The notes below the pieces were generated by a model, which saw only the letters and a list, made by a program, of their open reading frames with translations, had not been told where the DNA came from and did no database searches. From positions 1 to 13,267 of the forward strand of contig DATKLX010000151.1 in the NCBI GenBank assembly GCA_035542155.1: a stretch of DNA of 13,267 nucleotides. The letters run 5' to 3'. Both the position numbers and the translations under genes were made by a program. Origin of the DNA: DATKLX01 sp035542155. Lineage in GTDB: Bacteria; Chloroflexota; Anaerolineae; Anaerolineales; Anaerolineaceae. Positions within the stretch are counted from its first letter, which is position 1. Every line of letters starts with the position of its first letter. Below, in pieces: positions 6,933 to 13,225 of this stretch.

Positions 6933-7604
6933 TCAGATTCCTCTGCTTGCGGTTTTTTTGTGTCTGGCGCGCCAGCCGATCAGGCGCTCCTTCCCCTGGA
7001 TCAGCCGTTGAATGTTCGGCCGCAGCGCCCAGACGAGCACGACTTCGGCAAGAACACCATAAAAAACGTACAGCCAGGGCGAATAGCCCTGTGCTGCCCG
7101 GATCGCAAAAATGATGCCGGCGATGAGTGCCGCGGATATGGTTGTGACGGACGCATAACCGACCCCATACCAGATGGCCCCTGCCAGCGGTACGATGATT
7201 AAAATACTGGGCGGCCACAGACCAATGGCCCCCCCGATACACGTCGCCCCGCCTGCGCCGCCGCGGAAGTGCAGTCTCCCATCTTCACCCCGTTCCAGTA
7301 AAAAGACCGAATAGTTGTGGCCCAGGATCGCTGCCATCGGAGCGAGTACTTGCAGCCAGGTGTACCCGGGGGCCAGCCATCGCGCCAGCCACACCGAAAA
7401 CGCCCCCTTAAGCACGTCCATCACAGCGGTCGCCAGGCCTGCGCCGTATCCCGCTGCGCGCACTGCGTTCGTTCCTCCGGTCCGTCCGCTCTCAACCTTG
7501 CGGATATCCTTCCCGGAGATCAGGCGTACAAATATCAGTCCAAACGGGATAGAGCCAATACAATAAGAAATGAGCAGGATACCTGGAAAAAATGAAGTCT
7601 CCAT
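6933..7604 (-). CDS. plsY: PlsY-type acyl-phosphate:glycerol-3-phosphate acyltransferase, divergent
   Basis: This is an integral membrane enzyme of 223 residues that would acylate glycerol-3-phosphate from acyl-phosphate, the first step of phospholipid synthesis. The N-terminal GSIPFG (17-22) and the motif 1 region ESGRTGGTNAVR (38-49) keep the conserved Ser39 and Arg49, and MDVLKGA (62-68) is typical. Motif 2, normally GGKGVAT, reads GGAGGAT (115-121), lacks the Lys and is preceded by a charged insertion (ERGEDGRLHFR). Motif 3, normally HRxNIxRLxxGxE, reads LRPNIQRLIQGKE (194-206): the His is Leu, while Asn197 and Glu206 remain. Hydrophobic segments fit the family topology. Start: ATG 7604 with GAGG four bases upstream. 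It is last in the operon, 37 bp after the M67 peptidase gene. It may be a real PlsY of a divergent clade or a paralogue with altered function. Confidence 0.85.
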   Translation of the reverse strand: METSFFPGILLISYCIGSIPFGLIFVRLISGKDIRKVESGRTGGTNAVRAAGYGAGLATAVMDVLKGAFSVWLARWLAPGYTWLQVLAPMAAILGHNYSVFLLERGEDGRLHFRGGAGGATCIGGAIGLWPPSILIIVPLAGAIWYGVGYASVTTISAALIAGIIFAIRAAQGYSPWLYVFYGVLAEVVLVWALRPNIQRLIQGKERLIGWRARHKKTASRGI

Positions 7605-7641
7605 GAAACCTCGTTGATAAAAATGAGAACACCGGATGGAG

Positions 7642-8067
7642 TTATAAGTTACTGTCCATAATGGCGAGCGGCGCCTCCTGGATTATACCACCGTCGAGAG
7701 AAAAGCCTCTCACCTGCCAGTCTCCCTGGCTGGTGGGCGACCAGATCAGGTAGATCGTCCCCGGGTAAGCGAATTCGGCCTGGTCGGTTGGCGAAGGGAC
7801 CGCCGGCCCCTTAGGATGCGAATGGTAGATCCCCACCAGTTCTTCGCCTGTCTGCTCTATGCGCTTGAAAGCAGCCAGCATTTCGCGTGGGTCCATCCGG
7901 AAACGCAGCGGGCTGTGCAGCTCGTTGGAGACCGGGATCACCACGGACACCCGGCCTTCGAGCCCGCCCAGCAACCCGCAGGCTTCTTCGGGGCATAGCC
8001 GCTCCACGTGCTCGCGCATCTCCGCCAGGATAGCCTCCGTCAGAAGAAGACCGGATGATTCGCTCAT
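7642..8067 (-). CDS. M67-family JAMM/MPN+ metallopeptidase
   Basis: This is a 141-residue zinc isopeptidase-like protein. The complete JAMM signature is present: E28 in EEACGLLGG, then H82-x-H84 with S92 and D95 in YHSHPKGPAVPSPTD (HxHx7Sx2D). Bacterial relatives trim or remove C-terminal extensions or adducts from ubiquitin-like sulfur carriers (Mec-, CysO- and ThiS-linked systems), which is the best guess. However, no ThiS/MoaD-like, ThiF-like or cysteine synthase gene is next to it. The length fits a stand-alone JAMM domain. The start ATG (8067) directly follows the TAA of the upstream membrane protein gene with no gap, and no good Shine-Dalgarno is visible, so translation probably depends on reinitiation. 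plsY follows 37 bp downstream. Confidence 0.92.
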   Translation of the reverse strand: MSESSGLLLTEAILAEMREHVERLCPEEACGLLGGLEGRVSVVIPVSNELHSPLRFRMDPREMLAAFKRIEQTGEELVGIYHSHPKGPAVPSPTDQAEFAYPGTIYLIWSPTSQGDWQVRGFSLDGGIIQEAPLAIMDSNL

Positions 8068-8907
8068 TTATTTCAACCAGAATGCAAGACCCCACAGCAC
8101 CAGCAGCATGATGACCGGTTCAGCCGCCCCCCGCCGCAACGGCACATTTTCCTGCGCCAGGCTGGCCACGCTGGCCAGTGCGTAAAGCGGGGCCAGAATC
8201 AATAGACCGTATTGGATGGGACGGAGAGGAAGGTAATGCAGGCCAATTGCTACCTGCCCAATGATCAGGCCGATCCCGATCGCCCAGGCAATCGCCCATT
8301 TTCCACCAGTCCGCAGATAAACCGTGCGTAATGCCACCAGGCTGGCTACCGTCACCAGCGTCGGCAGCACGAGATACAGGCGCAGGCTGGAAGCGCGCAC
8401 CGCGATAGCCAGCATTAACGTCAGGGCAAAAGAAAGCGCGGTCAGCCCAGCCGCTGCAGGCGGGTGGCGAATGTCCGATGGATCCACGACGATGTATTCT
8501 GCGAGGAACACCACCATCAGCAAGATCCCTCCCAGGGCAAATACCACCCACCAGGCCGGCCCATCGGGAAGGTTGCTCAGTGGTACGCCGATGACCCAGG
8601 CCGTCAGCGCCGGGAGCAGCCAGTGCTGGAAATGGGAACCGCGCTCCTGCGCTATGGAGTGGTGCGGATCGGTGAATGCCGGGTGATCGCTGATCAGCCA
8701 GTCCATTCCTGCAGCGGCCAGCGCGGCTGCAATGAACGAGACGATAACCTGGAAATTGAGCTGAAAACTCAGAAATATTCCCGGCGCCTGAAACGATACT
8801 TCCTGGTTGGGCAGTTCGACAAACCGGGTAGCTGCATATGCCAGTAATACCGTGGCAGCCAGGACGCTCATCCGGTTCGAATCCGGTAAGTACCGATGTT
8901 CTTCCAT
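8068..8907 (-). CDS. Multi-spanning membrane protein of unknown function (possibly DUF5656-like)
   Basis: This 279-residue protein has about eight hydrophobic helices separated by short loops; the N-terminal MEEHRYLPDSNRM is polar and probably cytoplasmic. A charged loop (SDHPAFTDPHHSIAQERGSHFQHW) lies at about residues 73-96 and a second, VDPSDIRHPP, at about 140-150. No catalytic motif was recognised. It resembles from memory small membrane proteins of Chloroflexi placed in DUF5656, a match that needs a profile search. It is the first gene of the M67 peptidase-PlsY operon, and its stop codon abuts the peptidase start, so a shared membrane or lipid role is plausible. The start ATG at 8907 has no Shine-Dalgarno and lies 11 bp from a TACAAT hexamer, suggesting a near-leaderless mRNA. 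Confidence 0.8.
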   Translation of the reverse strand: MEEHRYLPDSNRMSVLAATVLLAYAATRFVELPNQEVSFQAPGIFLSFQLNFQVIVSFIAAALAAAGMDWLISDHPAFTDPHHSIAQERGSHFQHWLLPALTAWVIGVPLSNLPDGPAWWVVFALGGILLMVVFLAEYIVVDPSDIRHPPAAAGLTALSFALTLMLAIAVRASSLRLYLVLPTLVTVASLVALRTVYLRTGGKWAIAWAIGIGLIIGQVAIGLHYLPLRPIQYGLLILAPLYALASVASLAQENVPLRRGAAEPVIMLLVLWGLAFWLK

Positions 8908-8918
8908 AATATAAATGG

Positions 8919-8946
8919 ATTGTAACCGATTCTCCCCTGGTTTTCA
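8919..8946 (-). promoter_or_regulatory. Candidate promoter for the membrane protein-M67-plsY operon
   Basis: On the minus strand TGAAAA (8946-8941, weak -35) is followed by 16 bp and TACAAT (8924-8919, 5 of 6 consensus). The hexamer ends 11 bases before the ATG, so transcription would start about five bases upstream of it. This and the missing RBS point to a leaderless or very short-leader transcript. Confidence 0.45.
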
Positions 8947-8998
8947 CGCCGCTTTCCAATGAGATACCTCTACCGTTCCGGGATAGTTCGAACAAATG

Positions 8999-9007
8999 TG
9001 GTAAAAT
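8999..9007 (+). promoter_or_regulatory. Candidate extended -10 promoter for the plus-strand membrane protein
   Basis: TGGTAAAAT is an extended -10 with hexamer TAAAAT (5 of 6 consensus) at 9002-9007, ending 10 bases before the ATG at 9018. No convincing -35 was found. Transcription would begin about 3-5 bases before the start codon, and no Shine-Dalgarno lies in AAAATTTGT. Confidence 0.45.
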
Positions 9008-9017
9008 CAAAATTTGT

Positions 9018-10025
9018 ATGAGTGCCGTTCCCCGCAGTAATCAGGCTCCCCAGCCGCAGTTTATCGCCGCCCTCCGCGGAGGGTTTGACGCGATTGCATC
9101 CAACATCGCCTTGATCCTTTTCCCGGTGGTGTTGGACCTGTTTCTATGGCTGGGCCCCCATTTTCAGATTAAGCCGATTGTGACCCGCGCGCTCAACGAG
9201 CTGGCGAGCAACCCGATGTTCAAGTCGCCCCAGATGGATGACATTCTCAAAGCGGGTGGGCCGTATTGGATGAATTGGGCCGAACATTTTAACATCGCCA
9301 GCGCTTTGCGTACATTCCCGGTCGGGATTTCCAGCCTGATGTCCAGCACGCAGCCCATCGATTCCCCCTTCGGGGAACCGGCGATGATCAGCATTGGCTC
9401 GGGCAGCGTTGCTCTCGGGCTCTGGGTCCTCTTCACCGTAATTGGATTGTTCCTGGGCAGTCTTTATTTCGGCGCTGTTGCCAAGGTGATCCCCGGCCAG
9501 AATATCCCATACAATCTGGGCCAGGAAATCGGGGATGTGGTCCAGGTGTACCTGCTCGCTTTCTCGCTCGTGGTCTTGCTGGCAGTGATCCTGATCCCAT
9601 CTTTTATCTTACTGTCCTTCCTTGCGCTGATCAGCACGACGATTGCCCAGATCGCCTTCCTCTTCCTGACCCTGCTCCTCGTCTGGATCCTGGTCCCGCT
9701 CATTTTCTCACCCCATGGGATTTTCATCTACCACCAGAACGCCTGGCGTTCTATGCTGACCAGCGTCCGCCTGGTGCGCTTTATTGTCCCTGGAACCGGG
9801 CTTTTCATTTTGAGCGTCATTGTCCTCAGCCAGGGTTTGAACCTGCTCTGGCAGACCCCGCCGGCGAGTTCCTGGTTGGGATTGGTGGGGGTTGCCGGAC
9901 ATGCCTTCGTGACTACCGCTCTCCTCGCTGCCAGTTACGTCTATTACCGCGATGCCAACCGATGGGTGCAGGAATTCTTGCAGAGCAAGCTGGGTGCTCA
10001 ACCGCAAGTTCCTCAAGCTCCATAG
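9018..10025 (+). CDS. Multi-spanning membrane protein of unknown function
   Basis: This 335-residue integral membrane protein was not recognised. After a polar N-terminus (to about residue 25) comes a first hydrophobic helix (IALILFPVVLDLFLWLG) and an extracytoplasmic-type region (about 48-130) with FNIASALRTFPVGISSLMSS. About five further helices follow, two of them long and Leu/Ile/Val-rich around 175-235. It ends in a tail rich in Gln and Pro. The HGIFIYHQNAWRSMLTSVRLVR segment resembles the loops of YciC/GDPD-membrane-domain-like proteins only in general style. The start ATG (9018) is set by an adjacent -10 element and lack of any RBS. It is divergent from the M67-plsY operon and 89 bp upstream of the gyrB start, so it may be co-transcribed with gyrB. 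Confidence 0.8.
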   Translation: MSAVPRSNQAPQPQFIAALRGGFDAIASNIALILFPVVLDLFLWLGPHFQIKPIVTRALNELASNPMFKSPQMDDILKAGGPYWMNWAEHFNIASALRTFPVGISSLMSSTQPIDSPFGEPAMISIGSGSVALGLWVLFTVIGLFLGSLYFGAVAKVIPGQNIPYNLGQEIGDVVQVYLLAFSLVVLLAVILIPSFILLSFLALISTTIAQIAFLFLTLLLVWILVPLIFSPHGIFIYHQNAWRSMLTSVRLVRFIVPGTGLFILSVIVLSQGLNLLWQTPPASSWLGLVGVAGHAFVTTALLAASYVYYRDANRWVQEFLQSKLGAQPQVPQAP

Positions 10026-10114
10026 GATCCTTAGAAGTAGAAATAGAATACCAGGAAATGATAATAAGATAAGGGGATGGTCTTCGTGTGGGTAGCGTTC
10101 GTTTGGAGGATGTT

Positions 10115-12040
10115 GTGACTGAAACGATTAAACCAACCACTTCTTATGGTGCAAAAGATATCCAGGTCCTGGAAGGACTGGAAGCAGTCCGCCGCCGGCC
10201 TGGTATGTATGTAGGCGGTACAGATTTAAAAGCGCTCCATCACCTCGTGTATGAAGTCGTCGACAACTCGATCGATGAGGCTCTCGCCGGGGTCTGCGAC
10301 CGCATTGAGGTAGCCATCCACCCTGATAGCAGCGTGACCGTCACGGACAACGGCCGCGGCATCCCGGTGGATATTCACCCGGACAAGAAAAAATCCGCCC
10401 TCGAGGTCGTGATGACCGTTCTCCACGCCGGCGGCAAGTTCGGCGGCGGCGGCTATAAGGTCTCCGGCGGTTTGCACGGCGTCGGCGTCTCGGCGGTCAA
10501 CGCCCTGTCCGAATGGTGCGAGGTCGAAGTCCTCCGCGACGGAGGAGTCTACTTCCAGCGCTATGAGCGCGGCGTGCCACTCGAAGCGGTCAAGATGATC
10601 GCCAGGGATAAATCCGGCAAAACCGGCACCCGCACCACTTTTAAGTTCGATCCGCAAATTTTTAAGGGCGACCTGGATTACCGTTTCGACACCCTTTCGC
10701 AGCGCTTCCGCGAGATGGCATTCGTCACCCGCGGAGTGACCATCTACCTGAGTGACGAGCGCTCGGGCCGTGAGATGACCTTCTATTTCGAAGGTGGGAT
10801 CAATTCCTTCGTCCGCTATCTCAATCGCAACCGCCAGCAGGTCCACCCGGTCGTCTACGCTGAGAAAGAAATCGAGGGTATCGGCATCGAGTTCGCCATC
10901 CAATACACCGACGCCTACGCCGAATCGGTGTATTCCTTCGCCAACACGATCAACACCGTCGACGGCGGCACTCACCTGACCGGCCTGCGCATCGCCACGA
11001 CCCGCGTGATCAACGATTACGCCCGGCGCACCAATTTACTCAAGGAAGGCGATCCTAACTTCTCCGGTGACGATACCCGCGAAGGGATGACCGCCATCGT
11101 CAGCATCAAGCACCCCGACCCTCAGTTCGAAAGCCAGACCAAGGTCAAGCTGATGAACCCCGAGGTCCAGACCTATGTCCAGCAGGTGGTGACCGAAGCT
11201 TTCAGCCGCTTTCTCGAAGAGAACCCTTCCGCCGCCAAAGCGATCGTCTCCAAGTGCCTCACCTCGGCCCGCGCCCGCGATGCGGCCCGCAAGGCCCGCG
11301 ACCTGGTCATCCGTAAGTCGGCCCTGGAGAGCCTCACCCTCCCCGGCAAGCTGGCCGACTGCTCCGAGCGCGATTCGGGCAAGACCGAACTCTACATCGT
11401 CGAGGGGGACTCGGCGGGTGGTTCAGCCAAGCAAGGCCGCGACCGCCACTTCCAGGCCATCCTCCCCCTGCGCGGCAAGATCCTCAACACCGAGCGCGCC
11501 CGCCTGGATAAGATCCTCGGCAACAATGAGGTTAAAGCCCTCATCTCCGCCCTGGGCACAGGCATCGGCGATAACTTTGACCTCTCCAGCCTGCGTTACG
11601 GGCGTGTGGTGATCATGACCGATGCGGATGTCGACGGCAGCCACATCCGAACCCTTCTGCTGACCTTCTTCTTCCGCTACATGCCCTCCCTCATCGAAGA
11701 AGGCCACCTCTATATCGCTCAACCGCCGCTTTACCGGGTGGCCTTTAAGAACCAGGTCAGTTACGCCTATACTGACGCCGATAAGGACCGTATCCTCAAA
11801 GAGCTCGGCTCCAGCGCGGAGAAGGCCGCTTTGCAGCGCTACAAAGGCCTGGGCGAGATGAACCCTCAGCAGCTCTGGGAGACGACCATGAACCCCGAAA
11901 ACCGCACCCTCCTGCTGGTGACCATCGAGGACGCCGCCGAAGCCGATCGCACCTTCGACATGCTGATGGGCGAAGCTGTCCCCCCGCGCACCCGCTTCAT
12001 TACCACCCACGCCCGCGACGTGCGCAATCTGGATGTGTAA
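10115..12040 (+). CDS. gyrB: DNA gyrase subunit B
   Basis: This is the ATPase subunit of DNA gyrase (A2B2), which introduces negative supercoils. The 641-residue product has the GHKL ATPase domain (E47 and N51 in YEVVDNSIDEA, then DNGRGIP and GGLHGVGVSAVNAL). The transducer domain follows, then the Toprim domain with EGDSAGG (430-436) and D503-A-D505-V-D507-GSH, which bind Mg and carry out cleavage chemistry. The C-terminal QRYKGLGEMNPQQLWETTMNPE (from 574) contacts GyrA. Length and QRYKGLGEMN fit a GyrB without the long proteobacterial insertion; ParE is less likely. I chose GTG 10115 because GGAGG lies five bases upstream; the in-frame GTG at 10088 has a poorly spaced AGGGG. No gyrA is in view. 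The gene ends at a strong terminator. Confidence 0.95.
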   Translation: MTETIKPTTSYGAKDIQVLEGLEAVRRRPGMYVGGTDLKALHHLVYEVVDNSIDEALAGVCDRIEVAIHPDSSVTVTDNGRGIPVDIHPDKKKSALEVVMTVLHAGGKFGGGGYKVSGGLHGVGVSAVNALSEWCEVEVLRDGGVYFQRYERGVPLEAVKMIARDKSGKTGTRTTFKFDPQIFKGDLDYRFDTLSQRFREMAFVTRGVTIYLSDERSGREMTFYFEGGINSFVRYLNRNRQQVHPVVYAEKEIEGIGIEFAIQYTDAYAESVYSFANTINTVDGGTHLTGLRIATTRVINDYARRTNLLKEGDPNFSGDDTREGMTAIVSIKHPDPQFESQTKVKLMNPEVQTYVQQVVTEAFSRFLEENPSAAKAIVSKCLTSARARDAARKARDLVIRKSALESLTLPGKLADCSERDSGKTELYIVEGDSAGGSAKQGRDRHFQAILPLRGKILNTERARLDKILGNNEVKALISALGTGIGDNFDLSSLRYGRVVIMTDADVDGSHIRTLLLTFFFRYMPSLIEEGHLYIAQPPLYRVAFKNQVSYAYTDADKDRILKELGSSAEKAALQRYKGLGEMNPQQLWETTMNPENRTLLLVTIEDAAEADRTFDMLMGEAVPPRTRFITTHARDVRNLDV

Positions 12041-12064
12041 GACAAGACAACCAAAGGAAAAATC

Positions 12065-12099
12065 AAAAAAGCTCCCGAGACACCTCGGGAGCTTTTTTT
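12065..12099. terminator. Bidirectional rho-independent terminator
   Basis: GCTCCCGAG (12071-12079) and CTCGGGAGC (12084-12092) form a perfect 9-bp GC-rich stem with an ACAC loop. Six A precede it and seven T follow, which extends the pairing and gives a U-tract in both directions. It serves gyrB (stop at 12040) on the plus strand and bacterioferritin (stop at 12119) on the minus strand. Confidence 0.93.
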
Positions 12100-12118
12100 G
12101 CATAGAGCAGGATATTTC

Positions 12119-12586
12119 CTATTCGACCTGCATGACCAGGTAATTCTGGATCCCCATCTGCGAAATCTCTTCGAGCTGGGTTTCGAGCCAATCCAGGTGA
12201 GCTTCTTCATCTTTGAGGATTGAGATAAAAAGATCGCGGGTACCGTTATCGCCCTTTTCGCCGGCCAGCCTGATCGCATCGTTATAAGCTTTCACAGCGC
12301 CAATCTCGGATTCAAGGTCGTCGGCCAACTGGATGTCCACCTTGGGGCCGATGCACATCTTCTTCAGGTCACTGACCACCGGCTCTCCTTCCAGGAACAG
12401 GATTCGGTCGATGAGCATCTCGGCATGCTTCATCTCATCGATCGCCCGTTTTTCCACTGCGTCGTGCAACTTGCCATAGCCCCAGTTACTGTTCATACTG
12501 GAATGGACCATATACTGGCTGATCGCCGTCAGCTCGTCTGAAAGCAGGTTGTTCAATGTCTTGAGTACTTCCAGGTTACCTTTCAT
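12119..12586 (-). CDS. bfr: Bacterioferritin (heme-type)
   Basis: This iron-storage protein forms a 24-subunit shell, oxidises Fe(II) and stores the mineral. The 155-residue four-helix protein keeps the whole ferroxidase centre at the positions of E. coli Bfr: E18, E51, H54 (DEMKHAEM), E94, E127 and H130 (DEEAH). The inter-subunit heme ligand Met52 is also present, which separates it from non-heme ferritins and Dps. WLETQLEEISQMGIQNYL at the end matches the family. I chose the second of two consecutive ATGs (12586), which aligns with the family N-terminus; GAGG lies nine bases upstream of it and six upstream of the first (12589), so either may be used. It is monocistronic, converges on gyrB at a shared terminator, and has a notable promoter region. 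No bacterioferritin-associated ferredoxin gene is adjacent. Confidence 0.95.
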   Translation of the reverse strand: MKGNLEVLKTLNNLLSDELTAISQYMVHSSMNSNWGYGKLHDAVEKRAIDEMKHAEMLIDRILFLEGEPVVSDLKKMCIGPKVDIQLADDLESEIGAVKAYNDAIRLAGEKGDNGTRDLFISILKDEEAHLDWLETQLEEISQMGIQNYLVMQVE

Positions 12587-12617
12587 CATCGTTATCCTCT
12601 CTTTTTATCAATTCGTA

Positions 12618-12706
12618 TTTAGACAAATTGGCATTTTTCGCCATATGTAGGGTTTTAAGTGGCTTGCGCACCGCTATATATACGGGTTTCTCTAATTTTG
12701 TCTAAA
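12618..12706. repeat. Perfect 10-bp inverted repeat flanking the bacterioferritin promoter
   Basis: TTTAGACAAA (12618-12627) and TTTGTCTAAA (12697-12706) are exact reverse complements, and the match goes on through AATT with one extra base (12 paired bases in all). The right arm covers the candidate -35; the left arm lies in the leader. The spacing of 69 bp suits two operator half-sites or operators, or a long-range RNA hairpin. Iron regulators commonly control bfr, but the sequence is not a canonical Fur or DtxR box. Confidence 0.5.
12677..12704 (-). promoter_or_regulatory. Candidate bacterioferritin promoter
   Basis: On the minus strand TAGACA (12704-12699, 5 of 6 for a -35) is followed by 16 bp and TATATA (12682-12677, 4 of 6 for a -10). 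Transcription near 12670 would give a leader of about 80 nt. The -35 lies inside the right arm of the inverted repeat at 12697-12706, so a protein bound there would block it. Confidence 0.4.
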
Positions 12707-12844
12707 CTCGAGTATTAAATGAATCATTAATTCAATTATAACGATCTTTGTTCAAAGAATCACAAGATTTTTTCGACCGGTTCCGCCCGCGCCATCACCA
12801 CGCAAAGAGAGCCATCTCTTCCAACATCCCGCCCAGGATCATCC

Positions 12845-13033
12845 ATTGTTAGCGAATTATCAACCCGTTGTCAAGCCGGCCTGCTCCGTCAGGATCCCGC
12901 CGCCGACCCGCGTACCTGGTCCCAGTTAGCCCGCCGCTCCAGCGATATCGCCCGCGCCCTGCCAGAAGACCCGGATGTTTGCGAATTTGCTGACCTGGTC
13001 GACCAGGCTTACCGCCTCTCGGCGAATGACTGA
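12845..13033 (+). pseudogene. Coding-like remnant, or small gene with an ATT start
   Basis: A plus-strand frame is open from 12731 to the TGA at 13031-13033 but has no ATG, GTG or TTG. From about 12850 it looks coding: third positions are mostly G or C, as in the neighbouring genes, and the product is Ala/Asp/Leu/Arg-rich and helical (for example LLRQDPAADPRTWSQLARR and DVCEFADLVDQAYRLSAND). Either it is the 3' end of a gene whose 5' part was lost, or a 62-residue gene begins at the ATT at 12845, which has AGGA six bases upstream. ATT starts are rare but known for infC. A GC-rich hairpin 26 bp after the stop could be its terminator, favouring a once-complete gene. The family was not recognised. 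Confidence 0.35.
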
Positions 13034-13058
13034 GAGTTCTCCCAACCCCTCCTCGCCC

Positions 13059-13089
13059 GCCCTCCATTCCCCCCTTGAGAATGGAGGGC
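13059..13089 (+). terminator. GC-rich hairpin, weak terminator candidate
   Basis: GCCCTCCATTC (13059-13069) and GAATGGAGGGC (13079-13089) form a perfect 11-bp stem with a 9-nt loop, followed by TCTTTC. The T-tract is weak, so termination would be inefficient. It lies just after the coding-like remnant. Confidence 0.5.
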
Positions 13090-13132
13090 TCTTTCACGAC
13101 TTTTCCTCATTGTCAATCCGTCATTTCTGAGG

Positions 13133-13156
13133 TTAGGACAAGAGTTCGGACAAGCG
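13133..13156 (+). repeat. Two tandem 12-bp imperfect repeats
   Basis: TTAGGACAAGAG (13133-13144) and TTCGGACAAGCG (13145-13156) agree at 10 of 12 positions, with the shared core GGACAAG. They lie just upstream of the stem-loop and the ORF at the right edge. They could be transposase-binding repeats near the end of an insertion sequence or sites for a regulator; the sequence alone does not decide. Confidence 0.4.
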
Positions 13157-13164
13157 GAAGCAAA

Positions 13165-13225
13165 GAAGCCTCGAAAAGGATAAACTTGGTTTTCCACGAC
13201 CATCCTTATCCAAAAGCGAGGCTTC
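13165..13225 (+). promoter_or_regulatory. Stem-loop that buries the RBS of the following ORF
   Basis: GAAGCCTCG (13165-13173) pairs perfectly with CGAGGCTTC (13217-13225), and inside it GGATAA (13178-13183) pairs with TTATCC (13206-13211), separated by short A-rich internal loops. The right outer arm contains GAGG (13218-13221), the only Shine-Dalgarno for the ATG at 13226. In addition GATAAACTTG (13179-13188) is an exact reverse complement of CAAGTTTATC (13231-13240) inside the coding sequence, which crosses the first stem. The RNA could therefore switch folds or form a pseudoknot. Confidence 0.55.

Larger units (their letters stand above)
12587..12844. other. AT-rich intergenic region with no convincing gene
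   Basis: Apart from the bacterioferritin RBS, promoter and inverted repeat, this stretch has no ORF with a plausible start. It is clearly AT-richer than the flanking genes between about 12600 and 12775, then becomes GC-rich. A frame without stops runs from 12731 into the coding-like segment to the right. Confidence 0.5.

Noticed and set aside
8872..8886. A tRNA T-arm-like sequence, CCGGTTCGAATCCGG
   Set aside because: No anticodon arm, D-arm or acceptor stem surrounds it, and it encodes DSNR in the N-terminus of the membrane protein. It is a chance match.
8986..8993. Palindrome GTTCGAAC upstream of the plus-strand membrane protein
   Set aside because: Eight bases are too few to call an operator without a second copy or conservation data.
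10026..10114. A separate gyrB promoter in the purine-rich gap
   Set aside because: TAGAAT and GATAAT hexamers occur, but none has a matching -35 or clear extended -10, so I did not list one; gyrB may share the upstream transcript.
10226..10975. A 249-codon open frame on the minus strand
   Set aside because: It is antisense to the GyrB ATPase domain and mirrors its codons; no RBS or motif supports it.
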